DNA of 64,000 nucleotides from Acanthaster planci (taxonomy: Eukaryota; Echinodermata; Asteroidea; Valvatida; Acanthasteridae): contig NW_019091482.1 in the NCBI RefSeq assembly GCF_001949145.1, positions 61,614 to 125,613 of the forward strand, given 5' to 3'. A model generated the notes under the pieces. The model ran no database searches. It was not told the origin of the DNA and was given only the letters and a program-made list of their open reading frames with translations. Shown piece after piece: positions 11,101 through 22,240 of the stretch. Made by a program: the position numbers and the translations under genes. Each line of letters opens with the position of its first letter. The stretch's first letter is position 1.

Positions 11101-12216
11101 TTATTGCCTTCGAGACAAGACAGATTTCAGCCAGTCGGAGGGCTCGGGTATCCGCGAGAAGCGGCAACGAAGAATGATCCGAAGCACCCCCTTGAAGTGA
11201 GGATGGTTGGCCGTGTAGATTATGGGGTTCACGCAACTATTCAGGATGCTGAAGGTTGCTCCATATAGAGCGAACCCGCCACTGGACGGTACGGCCAGTG
11301 AGATGAAATAAGGGGACATCAACAGGAAGAAGATGCAGAAAACCATGAAGAGGTTCTTGGTGACTGCAAGCTGCTGACGGTTGATTGCTTGGCGTTGGTT
11401 TCTGACCATTTCGTTTTTGTGCGACGCGGTCACAACGATAGCACTGACAGTCGACTCTGCAACTACCGAATCATCGCTTTGCAAAGGTGGGCTTTCCTGC
11501 AGCATATGTCTCCTCTTTTGCTTTCTGAAGTGACGTTTGAGATGGATGTACAGTGCTAAGTAGGAACTGACGATGATAAGCATGGGGATTGGGTACAGAC
11601 CAAGAGATTGAGCCAGGTTGTATTCTGAGCCACGGGGATGTCCATCCTTATCGGAGCATGTATTGTCTTGAGGGTCGTAGCCAAATGCACCAATACCGAG
11701 AATTGGCGGCAAAAAGAAGACAACTGTTGGAATGACCCAGGTTGTGGCAATAATGACGGAGACTTTCCCCGGGGAGTACTGACGGCTGTACGTTTCAGTG
11801 GTCTTGGTGACTAGCATGAAGCGATTAAACGCTATGGCCGCCAGTGAGTAAAGGCTTGCCCCAAGACCGGTGTAAAACTGCACAGCGGCGATGTAGCACG
11901 GAACCTCGGTGGCTAGCGGCCATTCACCGGGGCTGAGAATGGCCACAGCTTGCCACGGGTAAGACAAACTTGTCCAGAAATCGGCCACGCTGAGGTTGAC
12001 CACGAAGGCGTTGGTCACGGTACGGAGCTTCTTGGACAGGATGACCGACAAGATCACGAGGCTGTTCCCCACCAGTCCGAGGATGGCAACAATGATCCAG
12101 CAACAGCCGAAGCCAATACGGGCTTGGTGGGAGTACAGAGGCGGGCTTGAAGTCGATGGTTCGGCGGTAGTATTACTTTCCAAGAGCGAAGTCGACGTCT
12201 CATGCATACTTGCCAT
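11101..12216 (-). CDS. Rhodopsin-family GPCR, Tre1/Moody/melatonin-receptor-like (copy 1)
   Basis: Intronless 371-residue seven-helix receptor. TM1 about 35-60 (GN at 50-51), TM2 69-92 (Asp79), TM3 106-130, TM4 151-173 (Trp160), TM5 205-226, TM6 288-310, TM7 314-336. Cys107 and Cys187 can form the TM3-loop 2 disulfide. The usual DRY is Asn131-Arg-Phe, as in Tre1-type receptors (NRY) rather than most class A receptors. TM7 has NPIIY (330-334), followed by helix 8 and Cys351, a possible palmitoylation site. Asn15 is a likely glycosylation site. The tail ends SDWLKSVLSRRQ, shared by all intact copies. An in-frame ATG at 12321 would add 35 residues; I chose 12216 because its N-terminus aligns with the copy at 20.2 kb. 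It should act at the plasma membrane through G proteins. The ligand is unknown. Confidence 0.95.
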   Translation of the reverse strand: MASMHETSTSLLESNTTAEPSTSSPPLYSHQARIGFGCCWIIVAILGLVGNSLVILSVILSKKLRTVTNAFVVNLSVADFWTSLSYPWQAVAILSPGEWPLATEVPCYIAAVQFYTGLGASLYSLAAIAFNRFMLVTKTTETYSRQYSPGKVSVIIATTWVIPTVVFFLPPILGIGAFGYDPQDNTCSDKDGHPRGSEYNLAQSLGLYPIPMLIIVSSYLALYIHLKRHFRKQKRRHMLQESPPLQSDDSVVAESTVSAIVVTASHKNEMVRNQRQAINRQQLAVTKNLFMVFCIFFLLMSPYFISLAVPSSGGFALYGATFSILNSCVNPIIYTANHPHFKGVLRIILRCRFSRIPEPSDWLKSVLSRRQ

Positions 12217-13469
12217 AGCTGTTACTGAAAATTTTAGAGAGAAAATCTCTACCTCCTTCATGGAGAGAACTACGTGCCCCTCTACGTGCTTTGATCTGCA
12301 GGACTGTGTGAGCTCTGCCACTTGACTAGAATTACCATACAGAACAATAGGTTAGGCTTATATTCATTACCAGAGGCGGTTCCTCGGTGTTAATGATTTC
12401 TATACCAGACCACGTAGTATTTACATACTTCCCATGATTAAAATTTGTTCAGGATGTTTGCCGGGATACAATGTTTTACAGTCCTTACAGTCTATTTTTC
12501 ATTTGCTGGAACGCTGCAGGTATGCCCCTCCGTGTTATGAAATCTGATCTTCTGATATTTAAAGAAGTAGCAGCGATGAATTTTACTTGGACAAAGCCTA
12601 CCTTTTCTGTTGTACCTTTGTGCTCTTTAAACATAAAACACTATTTATAAAAGTGCCAGTTTCGACATGATGTATTATCAAGGACAAAGTACGGACAATG
12701 TTTAAACCTATGTAACATTAATATGACATCATGGTTTTTCTGATGAATATGCAAATAATTTAGTATACAAACGGAAGGGCAGCATAATAACTTTTAAAAT
12801 AGTATACAAAAATTGAAAGATGGGTTAATCAAGACACAAAGGTGCATTTTGAAGGTATTCATTAAACAAATTGTAGTGCAACGATCCTTTAAGGGATCAA
12901 TGAACAGCGGATGGTAGCGATTACTTATAATCGCACAACAATGCGGAAGTATTATGTTGTGACCAAGCGTCAACGGAAGGTTTTGGAACTTGGCAGACTA
13001 ATTTAATTCAACGTATCATAAACATTAAGCCGAAAGGTTAAACTTTTGTTTAGGAACTTCAGAATTTCGAGATTCTGAAAGTATTACAACATGAAAAATT
13101 AATACCTGTTTTATACAGATGAATAGTTTCGATCCTTTCTGTACCTTGGGGTTTAATACGAGATTTTAAACAATTTTGAAAGTGTCGCGAACGGCACAGA
13201 CTGATATACAAGTCTAGTGTTCGTTACAAGTTTATACAGTGAACGTAGGTGGCCTAATGCACGACATCACTGGTTTTAACGACCTAAAATCGATTTGGGT
13301 CAGGAGCTTGGATTGAGCCCAGAGCATGTAGTGGGTATATAACGTCATTTCTGATGCTGCAATCGTCCGTGAGAGTTGTCTCTCCATTTTTGACGAGAAC
13401 GAAAAGACCTGCTGACAGAGAGACAGGTACCGTTATCAGCCAAGTGTGAACTTGTATCCCTCAACGTGT
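12217..13469. other. Upstream region of GPCR copy 1, no gene
   Basis: This lies 5' of the receptor gene transcribed leftwards and may hold its promoter and 5' untranslated sequence. I see no recognisable core promoter element. No other gene is visible. Confidence 0.4.
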
Positions 13470-13474
13470 GTTCC

Positions 13475-13643
13475 GGACCATTATGTCCGCATGGCCCATT
13501 ATGTCCACAGACTTTTTCAGGCCCATTATGTCCACCCCATTGCGTCCGCAGGCCCATTATGTCCGCCCCATTGTGTCTGCAGGCCAATTATGTCCGCCCC
13601 ATTGTGTCCGCAGGCCCATTATGTCCGCCCCATTGTGTCTGCA
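13475..13643 (+). repeat. 31-bp minisatellite, subterminal in the element
   Basis: Four direct 31-bp units occupy 13520-13550, 13551-13581, 13582-13612 and 13613-13643. Each starts GGCC(C/A)ATTATGTCC and ends in GTC(C/T)GCA. Two partial units precede them at 13475-13519 and overlap the terminal inverted repeat. Units differ by only one to three bases, so the array is recent or kept uniform. The array appears only at the left end; the right end has the terminal copy alone. Translations rich in GHNGP on the minus strand come from this repeat and are not a gene. Confidence 0.92.
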
Positions 13644-14999
13644 GGATGCGATTGTTAATTAATAAAGTCTCAGGTATTTTTCTTTTTTTCAAAAGCTTTC
13701 CTTTTTTTTGATTCCTTGCAGGTATTTAAATGTATGCTGTTATTCTTCCACAACGGCTCTTTGTTGGGTCATGTTCCTAATGAAAAATGAAACAATGAAA
13801 CAAAAGTTTATTTTTTCTGGGTCAAAATGATTCTGTGCGGATTACTTTGTGCATAATTCCTTGTAATGGGTTTCATGGAAATGTACATACATGTAGATAG
13901 TAAATGCAATTCATGCGAAAAAGCTTTACTTTTATGAGTAAGTATGAGTTTGTTTTTGCATTCAATTGGGGACCCTGAACAATAGAGGACAATAAGGTCC
14001 CCGATTCACATAGGGTCCCTGAATAAAAATTGTGCAAAAACAAATGGGTGGTTTTTTAAAAGAGTTGAAGTAAAACAAAAGAGGAACAATAGGGGTCCCC
14101 AGTTGCAGGAAAATTGTGTATGCGTGGGTGTATAGTGAAGGGGCGTAACAAGTCGCCCTACACGTATGTTTCACCCCCATTCAACGTGTGGAAATTAACT
14201 ACTTCGACCGTGGGAGACGTTTACTTGACCGGATCCTCGTGAACCATACGGAAATGTCCTTAGCAACTTGCCAATCCTCTGTAGAGCCTCCTCGTTTTGA
14301 AGACTTCTTTGCACAAAGTTAACAAACGGATTTGAACTCTTTGTATGTGCCTTAGAAGGCTTAAATCAATAGAGTACTACAGAATTGGGAAAAGAAATGC
14401 GACATAAGTTTGAAATTTAGCCTCAAAGTTGTTGCTAAGATGATAAATTATTTCCATTTTCAATCGATCACTTCGTCTTTTTCCACAAAATTTCTCAATT
14501 TTAGATGTTCTCCCAAAACAGTGAGACACTGCATACGACAGGCCAGAATCTCAGCTACGCGGTACAATCAGTTTTATGTACATGCAGCAATATATATTTT
14601 GGTTCGACTTCCATGAGTTATATTTGATACTTCTGGGCAGGGCGATTTGTTCGTGTTTTATATGCTCAAAACCGATCTAGTATACTGCGAGTTGTGACTG
14701 CGGCGTAGACGTGCACATACAGGTGCAAGGAAATTTTCGACCGTTGGAGCAAGGGTACATAATGTACATAGTCGTGTGGTTCATGCTCGCACAGTACAAG
14801 GTACATGTAAAACTCGGGATATGTACCGTGAATTTCAACATTTTCCTTGTGTTTTATAATGACAGATATACCTCGCGGTTACAAAAGTGAACTTCATGTT
14901 AACTTACTGTACTTTTTGAATTTGTATTCCGTTCCCAAGTAACTGAATTCTTACGCTCGCAAGACCGTGAGATTTAATGCAGAATGAACGGAATTATTA

Positions 15000-15185
15000 A
15001 CGAGTTAGGTCAATATGCAAACGCGTCTGGTCAGGAAAAGAAACAAAACGGCTAACGTCAAACCGTCAGCAAATCTAAACCCTTTAGACCTTTCTCCACC
15101 ACAGCCCACTTTTGAAAACTTCAGGAAAACTTTGAATTCTTTGTTTCGAGTCTTCAGAAATCGCATCGAAACGTAAACAAACTAC
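15000..15185 (+). repeat. Dispersed repeat (inverted partner at 60995-61175)
   Basis: Blocks TATGCAAACGC, TTTCTCCACCACAGCCC, TTGAAAA.TTCAGGAAAAC and TTGTTTC occur here in order and again in reverse complement at 60995-61175. Overall identity looks like 70-80 percent. This is an interspersed family of unknown class lying inside the 3.15-kb element. No coding capacity is seen. Confidence 0.6.
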
Positions 15186-16628
15186 CGCTGTCACAAAAAT
15201 CAATTCTCAATTTAATTTTCACCAAACACGTAATAGGAAAGGGCCTTCTCTTACTTTGAAATATTTTGGGCAGGAATTCTATTTTCAAAAATTAAAATAC
15301 GACGTAGGCCTAAATTTCATGAAATGAAGCAGCTGTTTGCCTGGCACAAATTCCCATGGCCCTCATTACGCAGGCAAATGACCTAAAAAACGGGACATGC
15401 GCAATTAATAATTTCCCTCTGAAACATACGTGCCTACGTTTTAAGTTTGATGAAGTTGAGTTCGGCCGCCACGTGTGAGGTCTGTTTCCTAAGGTTACGT
15501 AAAGTGTTTCCATGACTGAGAAAATAAGGGAAACCGGTCTGTGCAAGAAAGTTTTAAGGAATAATCGGTCGATTTTGTCCTTATGCTAACGGGGGTTTTC
15601 AGGATTATTCGAAAAATATTGATGCCGTGAATTAGATTTTTTATAGCAAGGAGTGGATGGAATTTGTTATCGGCATCAACAGGGCCACTCCACTCGTTGT
15701 TTGTTGTTTGATTTTACAGTGTCAAGGATGAGCGGTCTGTTTGCTGATCTTGAATACTTTTCTGTGACCACCATGGAGAGATTATTAGGCTGATGTCGCT
15801 GGTATAGATGCCAGTGTTTGTGCAAAACTGAATTTCTAAGAAAATTTGTACGTAATGTGCTTATTATTCAGGGTACAATCCTTACCGTAAGGAAGCCATC
15901 ACTGGTCTAAAGCAAGGTCACGATAGTGGCTGGGTAACTCGCCCGTGGGCCCATTAGGCTGGTGTTTCCCGGGGGGGGGGTTAAAACTCTGTATCCAGAG
16001 CTTGGTGACGCAAGGGCCGGCTCGCTTTTGTATATGGCTTTTTTTCTAATTCACTTAATGATTTAAGTTATTCTTCCACAGTGATGATGGAATAAGTTTT
16101 CAATTTGTGTATGCTATTAGCTTTGATTTATTACTGTTCTTAGTCTCAATAAAACGTGTCGGTTAACATATCACTCTTAAAATGTTTGAACATGAATTGG
16201 TTCACCTCAGCGTTATCAGTGAGCTAAGGGTCTCCGTTTCAATTAAAGGATCCATGAAATAAGGTTTACTTGAAAGCACTTTTTGTGTATCTCTGCACTC
16301 TTCCTTGATCTATGAAGACTGTTTGACATCCTTTTTGAGTTGCATGAGATGCACAATAAAAACATTTAAAATTGACCGAGCATTGGCAAAATTGAAATTG
16401 CCTTCAGTTCAATCACAGGTTTCCTTATGAATGTGCAAATTGCATTAAAACTTACAAAAAAATATCGAAAATATGGGTTAAAATTGCCAAAACATTTCCA
16501 TCAGTTCCATTGAAAACCTAAGGTGCGATTTCAAGGGTTTTTTATAATGATCCCTCTAAACGTGCACAATGCAAAAAGTTTGCGGACACAATGGGCCAGG
16601 CGGACATAATGGTCCGGAACAAACGTGC

Positions 16629-19600
16629 TTTTCTTTGTATCAGTTATTCTCTGTAACTTGCGTTAGAGTAATCTTCATAAGCTTGCTGTGTGCGAGCAAA
16701 GGCAGTGCCATATTATTTCGTGTTCAACTGTGTAGCGTTTATTATATAATCGATAAATTAAAGCCGTATAGTCTCAGATCAGAGCAACAGGATACATGGT
16801 CGAGCATCCGCGTCTGTAGACTGTGTACCCCAGAACGGGTACATGGGTGGGGACAAGCTTTGAAATTAGAGCTCGGATTCGCATCACTCCAGCCCATTTT
16901 CCAGCACGTCCAAAACTAGGTCTTCTCGTGGGTTACAATTTTGGGTTACACTTGTGGGTTACTTCTATGGTTTACATTTGTGGTTGACACTTTGGATTAG
17001 ATTTGATGCGAGTTTATTATAAGTAAACCATTTTATTTAATAAAAAATAACTCACATCTCAGAACCTTTGTAAGATTGATTAATTATTGTTGTTTCCCAG
17101 AAATAAACCGTCCAGTTGTCCCTTATTGTGTCCAAACCCCCTGCATGAATTCAATAGATTAGCCATCAACTCCAAATCGGTGGCAAATTTCTCCCAAAAC
17201 GAATCCATACTTCTTGGGCCTTAGATCGCTCCGATGATCTTCGCAGCTCAAGGTGCAATCCGCCACAAAAGGGAGTCTTGAGATGGAAGCAAATTTTAAA
17301 AGTCTGGTACCGTCTTATTCCAAAAATTACAACTCGTAGAAAATAGTCAGCGAACAAGATCGATAATGGCATCCTCGTGAATGCTTGTACTTGGGTTACA
17401 GGAAACAAGCCCCCAAAACATTTCTCTATTTATGTAATAAAGAAGCGCACCTAGGCATAATCCTGGGCTTGTCCATCTACCGAAAAGGTGGATTAAGGAA
17501 AACTAGACACAGGAAAAAGGACTCAGTGTTTCGTTTTGATAATTTACTTCATCTATGGTTTCATGAAAAAAACTGTAAAAAAAAAATTAGCAAAGAACGT
17601 CTCCTTTGTTTGTACCCCACTGTAGTATGATCTAATATTTATCTCATAATATCCCAGCCCATAGAAATGGAATGTCGTTCCCAGTGTTTTTGTTGCAATT
17701 CATTTGAATAGCTTGTAACTCGGATGTCTTGTGATGGTCTTATCGACAACAACAGCTGTATATATCCCTCACTTTTTGACCGGGGCTGTTCAATCACCCC
17801 CCCCCCCAAAAAAAAAAAACTTTTCTGTGATGAGAAAAACAACGCAGATTTTGAAGAATTGTGCAGACTTCCAAACTTCCAAATTGTACTCATTATAGCA
17901 CTTAAACGTGGAGGGAAAAAAATTAAAAGCCATTTATACGCTGTTAAAATGTAAGGTTTAGGACTGTAAGTGAACAAATTAAAGATAGGCATTGGACATT
18001 AAAGCGTCATAATGTTGCCAGCGGCCGGCCGCCACATACTTTTCAAATTTACATGGCGGAGTGGATAAACCTCGTGTATGCCAAACAATGCATGTAGCCA
18101 TTGTTTGTAGCCATAGTTTGGAATGCACAAGGTTTATCCGCTACGAACACGGGGCGAGGGTCCCTTCGTTTTCTCTGTTTTCTCCGAAGGACGCAATCTA
18201 CATTCAGAATTCGCATCTTGGCATGAACAGAAAAAAGCCATTTTTAGCTCGTTTTAGTTGAGCTATGAAGATAAATGTCACCGCGTTGATTTGAATGCTT
18301 CCATATTTATTTGAAGATAAAATCAGACAAAACATGTTGTCCTTAGAGGTGCTCTAACATCGGTCTAGTTTGTTCTCTCACCTGTTTCAATAACATCACA
18401 GGCATTGCAAAGAGGACTTTTCCCCTTTCTACAGATATATTTCTCTTTCGCACATATAAAGAAGTTTTGCCACTACAGTGATTTTAATCTCGATACATGT
18501 ATTTTTATGTGGACACCCTGCATTTACTATTTCTGTTCTATATTTAAAGAGTATTTTATACACGGTATAGCGCAAATACTGTTCAAGTCTCTGGTTTCTA
18601 GTCGGCGCGCGCGCGAATATGCAAAATTTGCTTCTTCGACTAGAATCTTGCTACTGCGTAATTTAAACATGTTTTTGATGGGGGCACCGTTGGGTAATAT
18701 GTACAGTAAATGAGTCCCTCTAGTTCCCCATACAGTTAGTCTGGCACTCTTTTTCAACGACGTCATCTCTGTCTCATACATTTACATCTGGGAACCAGAC
18801 AAACGAGGTGGTCTTATGTCCTGTGTACAAGCTGAAAATGTTTTTACACAGTAAAGATTGTGGGGTCAGTTTATTTTAGTTGTGGTAGCGGCCGGCGTTA
18901 CAGCGCACGTAGTCGCGATGGACATCGCGCGTACGTTCATCATTTCCAGAAAAAAAAAAGTGAGGTTAAAAAAAGCCGCGTCGCCTTATCACTTTTGGAG
19001 CTAGCTCCTGACCAGAAACCGGAGACTTTTTTGGCCTTAAATGACATTTATCGCCCTGTATTGAATACCGGTAATTTATCATAAATTGTCTAAGTTACTA
19101 CAAGGAATCTACGTAACAAAAAGCCAGATTTGGGCTATTTATTATAAGCAAATAATTGGCAGCCTGCCAAATTTACGGGAATGGACCCTGTTTCTACATA
19201 AAGCCGGCGTGCGTGCAGTGCTTGTATATCATGTCATGATTTTAAAATGACAGGAACTTTGGACATCATGCTAAAGTCAATATGTTACACTGTTTAAGCT
19301 GAGTCTATCCCCCTACGAACTACCATCAAACCGACTGAGTGTAATTATATCCATTATAATGCCACAGAGCATACGAGAGTAGAGTTAGGTATCAACTTAA
19401 CAGTAAAAATAATTTTTAAAAAATCATAGACAAAAATTAAATCAGCCCTCAAAAAACTTATTATTTTCAGCGGTGTTAAAAACGTTTAATTGCCTTTGAA
19501 AGGGTACAAAAATTCATTTGCGTCCACGTCCTCGTAGGACTGTCGAGGTTTGAACGGCACCCTTTATTCACGGGGGCAACAGAAATACCCTTTTTAAAGA

Positions 19601-20243
19601 TCAAACATTAGCTTAGATGTACATCTGATTTGCTACTCTACTCCACAGCTTTTTTATCCTTCCCCAACACATACCACGGGAACCGCTTTGAATTGGGCCT
19701 TTTGTGCGTGTGTATTAGTTATTTAGCTCTTCTTTACACTGTTGAATTTGAACATCTCGCCAGCATCAAAAAGTGTCCGTCGTTAACATAATTAGCACTG
19801 GTTATGATATTTTCTTCAAAATTCATGCGATGATAAGCTCCATATAGTTTAAATTTTTCCCTTGACAATAGGCTATTGCTGATCTTGTCTTCAGGCAAAT
19901 TCATGAATGTACAAAATGCACGAGGATCATTTTATCAGTGATAACTTGTAGGGAGAATTATGCAAAAGTTTCAATCGGTACATGACTTACCCTGTGCCCG
20001 GAGAGAGCTTGTTGATTTTGCAGATGTAAAAGGTTTATATGAAACACGCAATCTTTTTTTATCGCAAAACCAAGTCCAAACACTATCAAGTCCTTTAATG
20101 TCACTTTCGCCGTTTTGTATAGGAAGGAGGGTAAGAATGATAGGTCACATCCTAAAATGAGAGAAAGTAAAACTGCAATGATGTCTTAATGAAAATATTC
20201 ACCTCCTCTTCTCTTCAGAAAACTGTCAGGAAAATCTTTCTTT
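16629..20243. other. Intergenic, no gene recognised
   Basis: This is AT-rich with poly-A, poly-C and poly-T tracts (for example 17798-17819). Except for a short hairpin near 18.1 kb I see nothing to annotate. Open frames of 60-120 codons on both strands have no family resemblance. Confidence 0.4.
18060..18144. repeat. Imperfect hairpin, about 28-bp arms
   Basis: The left arm GTGGATAAACCTCGTG and ATGCCAAAC pairs with the right arm GTTTGGAATGCAC..GGTTTATCCGC, separated by about 28 bases. Several mismatches occur. It may be the remnant of a small inverted-repeat element. Confidence 0.55.
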
Positions 20244-21365
20244 TTATTGCCTTCGAGACAAGACAGATTTCAGCCAGTCGGATGGTTCGGGAATCTGCGA
20301 GTAGCGGCAACAAAGAATGCTCCGAAGCACTCCCTTGAAGTGAGGATGGTTGGCCGTATAGATGATGGGGTTCACGCAGCTATTCAGCATACTGATGGTC
20401 AGTCCATAGAGGGCAAACGGACGACTAGTTGGAATGGCCAAGGAGATGAAATAAGGAGAGACCAACAGGAAGAAGACGCAGAAGACCATGAAGAGGTTCT
20501 TGGTGATGGCCAGCTGCTGACGGCTGATTTTGCGTCGGTTGCGTCTAGCGCGGTCGCTGGAGGGCATTGCAGAGGACTCAGTCACGACAGAGAAACTGGG
20601 GGGCGACTCTGCCGCTGCGGTCCCAGAGCTCTGAGACGGTCCACTGTACTCGGCACGTCTCTGCTTCTGCTTCTTGAAATGACGTCTGAGATGGATGTAC
20701 AGTGCAGTGTAAGCACTAATGATGATAAGCATGGGGATCGGGTACAGGCCAAGAGATTGAGCCAGGTTGTATTCTGGGCCACGGGGGTGTGCATCCTTGT
20801 CAGAGCATGTGTTGTCTGTGGGATCGTAGCCAAACGCGCCAATGCCGACAATTGGTGGCAAGAAGAAGACAACTGATGGAATGGCCCAGGTCAAAGCGAT
20901 CATGATGGAGACTTTCCCCGGGGAGTACCAACGTCCATATGTTTCGGGGGACTGGGTAATCAACATCAGACGATTTAGAGCAATGGCAGCCAGTGAGTAA
21001 AGGCTCGCTCCGAGACCGGTATAAAGCTGCACAGCAGCGATGACACATGGAACTTCTGTAAACGACCAAGACCCCTGACTTAGTACGGCAACCACCTCCC
21101 ACGGGTAGGACAGGCTGGTCCAGAAATCGGCCACGCTGAGGTTGACCACGAAGGCGTTGGTCACTGTGCGGAGCTTCTTGGACAAGATGACCGACAAGAT
21201 CACGAGGCTGTTCCCTACCAGTCCAAGGATGGCGATAATGAGCCAACAAGAACCAAAGCCAATGCGGGCCTGGTAAGAGTAGAGTGGCGGGTTCGTGGTC
21301 GTCGGGTCTTCAGTGGTATTAACTTCCACGATTGGCAATGTTTCGTTTGTAATTGCCACAGCCAT
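20244..21365 (-). CDS. Rhodopsin-family GPCR, Tre1/Moody/melatonin-receptor-like (copy 2)
   Basis: Intronless 373-residue seven-helix receptor, the closest intact relative of the copy at 11.1 kb. The N-terminus carries Asn7-Glu-Thr and Asn16-Thr-Thr glycosylation sites. Markers: Gly51-Asn52 in TM1, Asp80 in TM2, disulfide cysteines 107 and 187, Asn131-Arg-Leu in place of DRY, Trp160 in TM4, NPIIY at 332-336, and adjacent Cys352-Cys353 after helix 8 that could be palmitoylated. Loop 3 (about 230-282) is basic at both ends and Ser/Pro-rich in the middle, unlike copy 1. The tail again ends SDWLKSVLSRRQ. An upstream in-frame ATG at 21398 would add 11 hydrophobic residues; I chose 21365 by alignment with copy 1. 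The 3' flank resembles that of copy 1 (GTGAATATTTTCAT), supporting tandem duplication with flanks. The ligand is unknown. Confidence 0.95.
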   Translation of the reverse strand: MAVAITNETLPIVEVNTTEDPTTTNPPLYSYQARIGFGSCWLIIAILGLVGNSLVILSVILSKKLRTVTNAFVVNLSVADFWTSLSYPWEVVAVLSQGSWSFTEVPCVIAAVQLYTGLGASLYSLAAIALNRLMLITQSPETYGRWYSPGKVSIMIALTWAIPSVVFFLPPIVGIGAFGYDPTDNTCSDKDAHPRGPEYNLAQSLGLYPIPMLIIISAYTALYIHLRRHFKKQKQRRAEYSGPSQSSGTAAAESPPSFSVVTESSAMPSSDRARRNRRKISRQQLAITKNLFMVFCVFFLLVSPYFISLAIPTSRPFALYGLTISMLNSCVNPIIYTANHPHFKGVLRSILCCRYSQIPEPSDWLKSVLSRRQ

Positions 21366-22240
21366 GACTGCAATTGGTACAATGGAACTAACAAACACCG
21401 TCTCTCTTTAGATAGAGAGCTCGGCGTGTTGAGTGCGTTGTGATCTCTGTGACTGTTTACGCTAAATGAGGAACAATAGGAGCCTATTTTCAAACGTCGT
21501 ATTCTACAGGCACTTGAGATTAAATATTTCACATGTCCATATTCCCAGGCCAGCTGATACCAAGCCTTGTAAACATTTCCTTCTGCGGCATTCTCTTGTG
21601 GCATTTCAACACGGAAATTGAAACTGACATTCCATTATACGAGATAAGTTCCTCAGGAAGAGTGCTTGTAAAGAATCTTTTCTTTTTTTCGCGCCCGACT
21701 TATCCAAGTCTTTTCTGAAGCCTGTGAAATGGTTGCATTTTTGACGATAATGTTCCTATACGCGACAATTTTCACTATTTCACCACGAAAATATGTTTAG
21801 GTAACTGATCGGTTTAATGGTTTTTATGACCTATGTACTTTCCATCAAGGTACTAAAATGGGGATCGTTGAGATGGCCAAAGGGAAAGTGTAAACTTATC
21901 TGAAAGGTTAAATAAATAGAACTTAATTTGGCTTTCATTTTTGGTATTTATATACATGTACAGGAATACAGCAGTGTTTGAATGTTCTTGACTTTTGCTC
22001 TCGCAGGCTTTATATCTACATATTACAAGTTTGTTAGATCTTTTCAATTTGTCAACAGTGTTTTTCAAAGAATGTATTCCCTTGAATTGGCATCAACTTA
22101 ACATTAAGGAACTTTTTCAAGTGCTCGCATGAACTAATCGCACTTAGTTATGAAAAGGGGAAACTGGTTCGTTATGGTTCAACTCACAAGTTAGGACTAA
22201 AGTTCTGGGAGTTTGAAACATTGTTTGCGCGACCACGCTC
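21366..22240. other. Spacer between GPCR copies 2 and 3
   Basis: About 875 bp separate the two tandem receptor genes. It must contain the 3' end of copy 3 and the promoter of copy 2, but I see no distinct poly-A signal or core promoter. No other gene is visible. Confidence 0.45.

Larger units (their letters stand above)
13470..16620. mobile_element. 3.15-kb non-autonomous DNA element with about 50-bp terminal inverted repeats
   Basis: The left end GTTCCGGACCATTATGTCCG (from 13470) is repeated in reverse complement at the right end (16571-16620). The match continues inward through GGCCCATT.TGTCC and ACTTTTT for about 50 bp with few mismatches. The flanks are CAACGTGT on the left (13462-13469) and AAACGTGC on the right (16621-16628), which agree at 6 of 8 positions and look like an aged 8-bp target-site duplication. 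A minisatellite built from the same GGCCCATTATGTCC core lies just inside the left end only. No transposase-like open frame is present in the 3 kb interior, so it would depend on an enzyme encoded elsewhere. An 8-bp duplication would suit hAT-like, Kolobok-unlike mechanisms, but the terminus is not one I recognise. Confidence 0.7.

Noticed and set aside
13520-13643. Regular direct repeats resembling a CRISPR array
   Set aside because: The units are contiguous with no spacers and lie in an animal genome inside a transposon end: a minisatellite.
13345-13711. Several frames with repeating GHNGP or RPIMSAP residues
   Set aside because: These are translations of the 31-bp minisatellite and terminal repeat, not proteins under selection.
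20247-20876. 209-codon plus-strand frame, and similar ones at 22247-22618, 22676-23332 and 11996-12325
   Set aside because: They are antisense to the intact GPCR genes, with no family resemblance. The opposite strand explains them.
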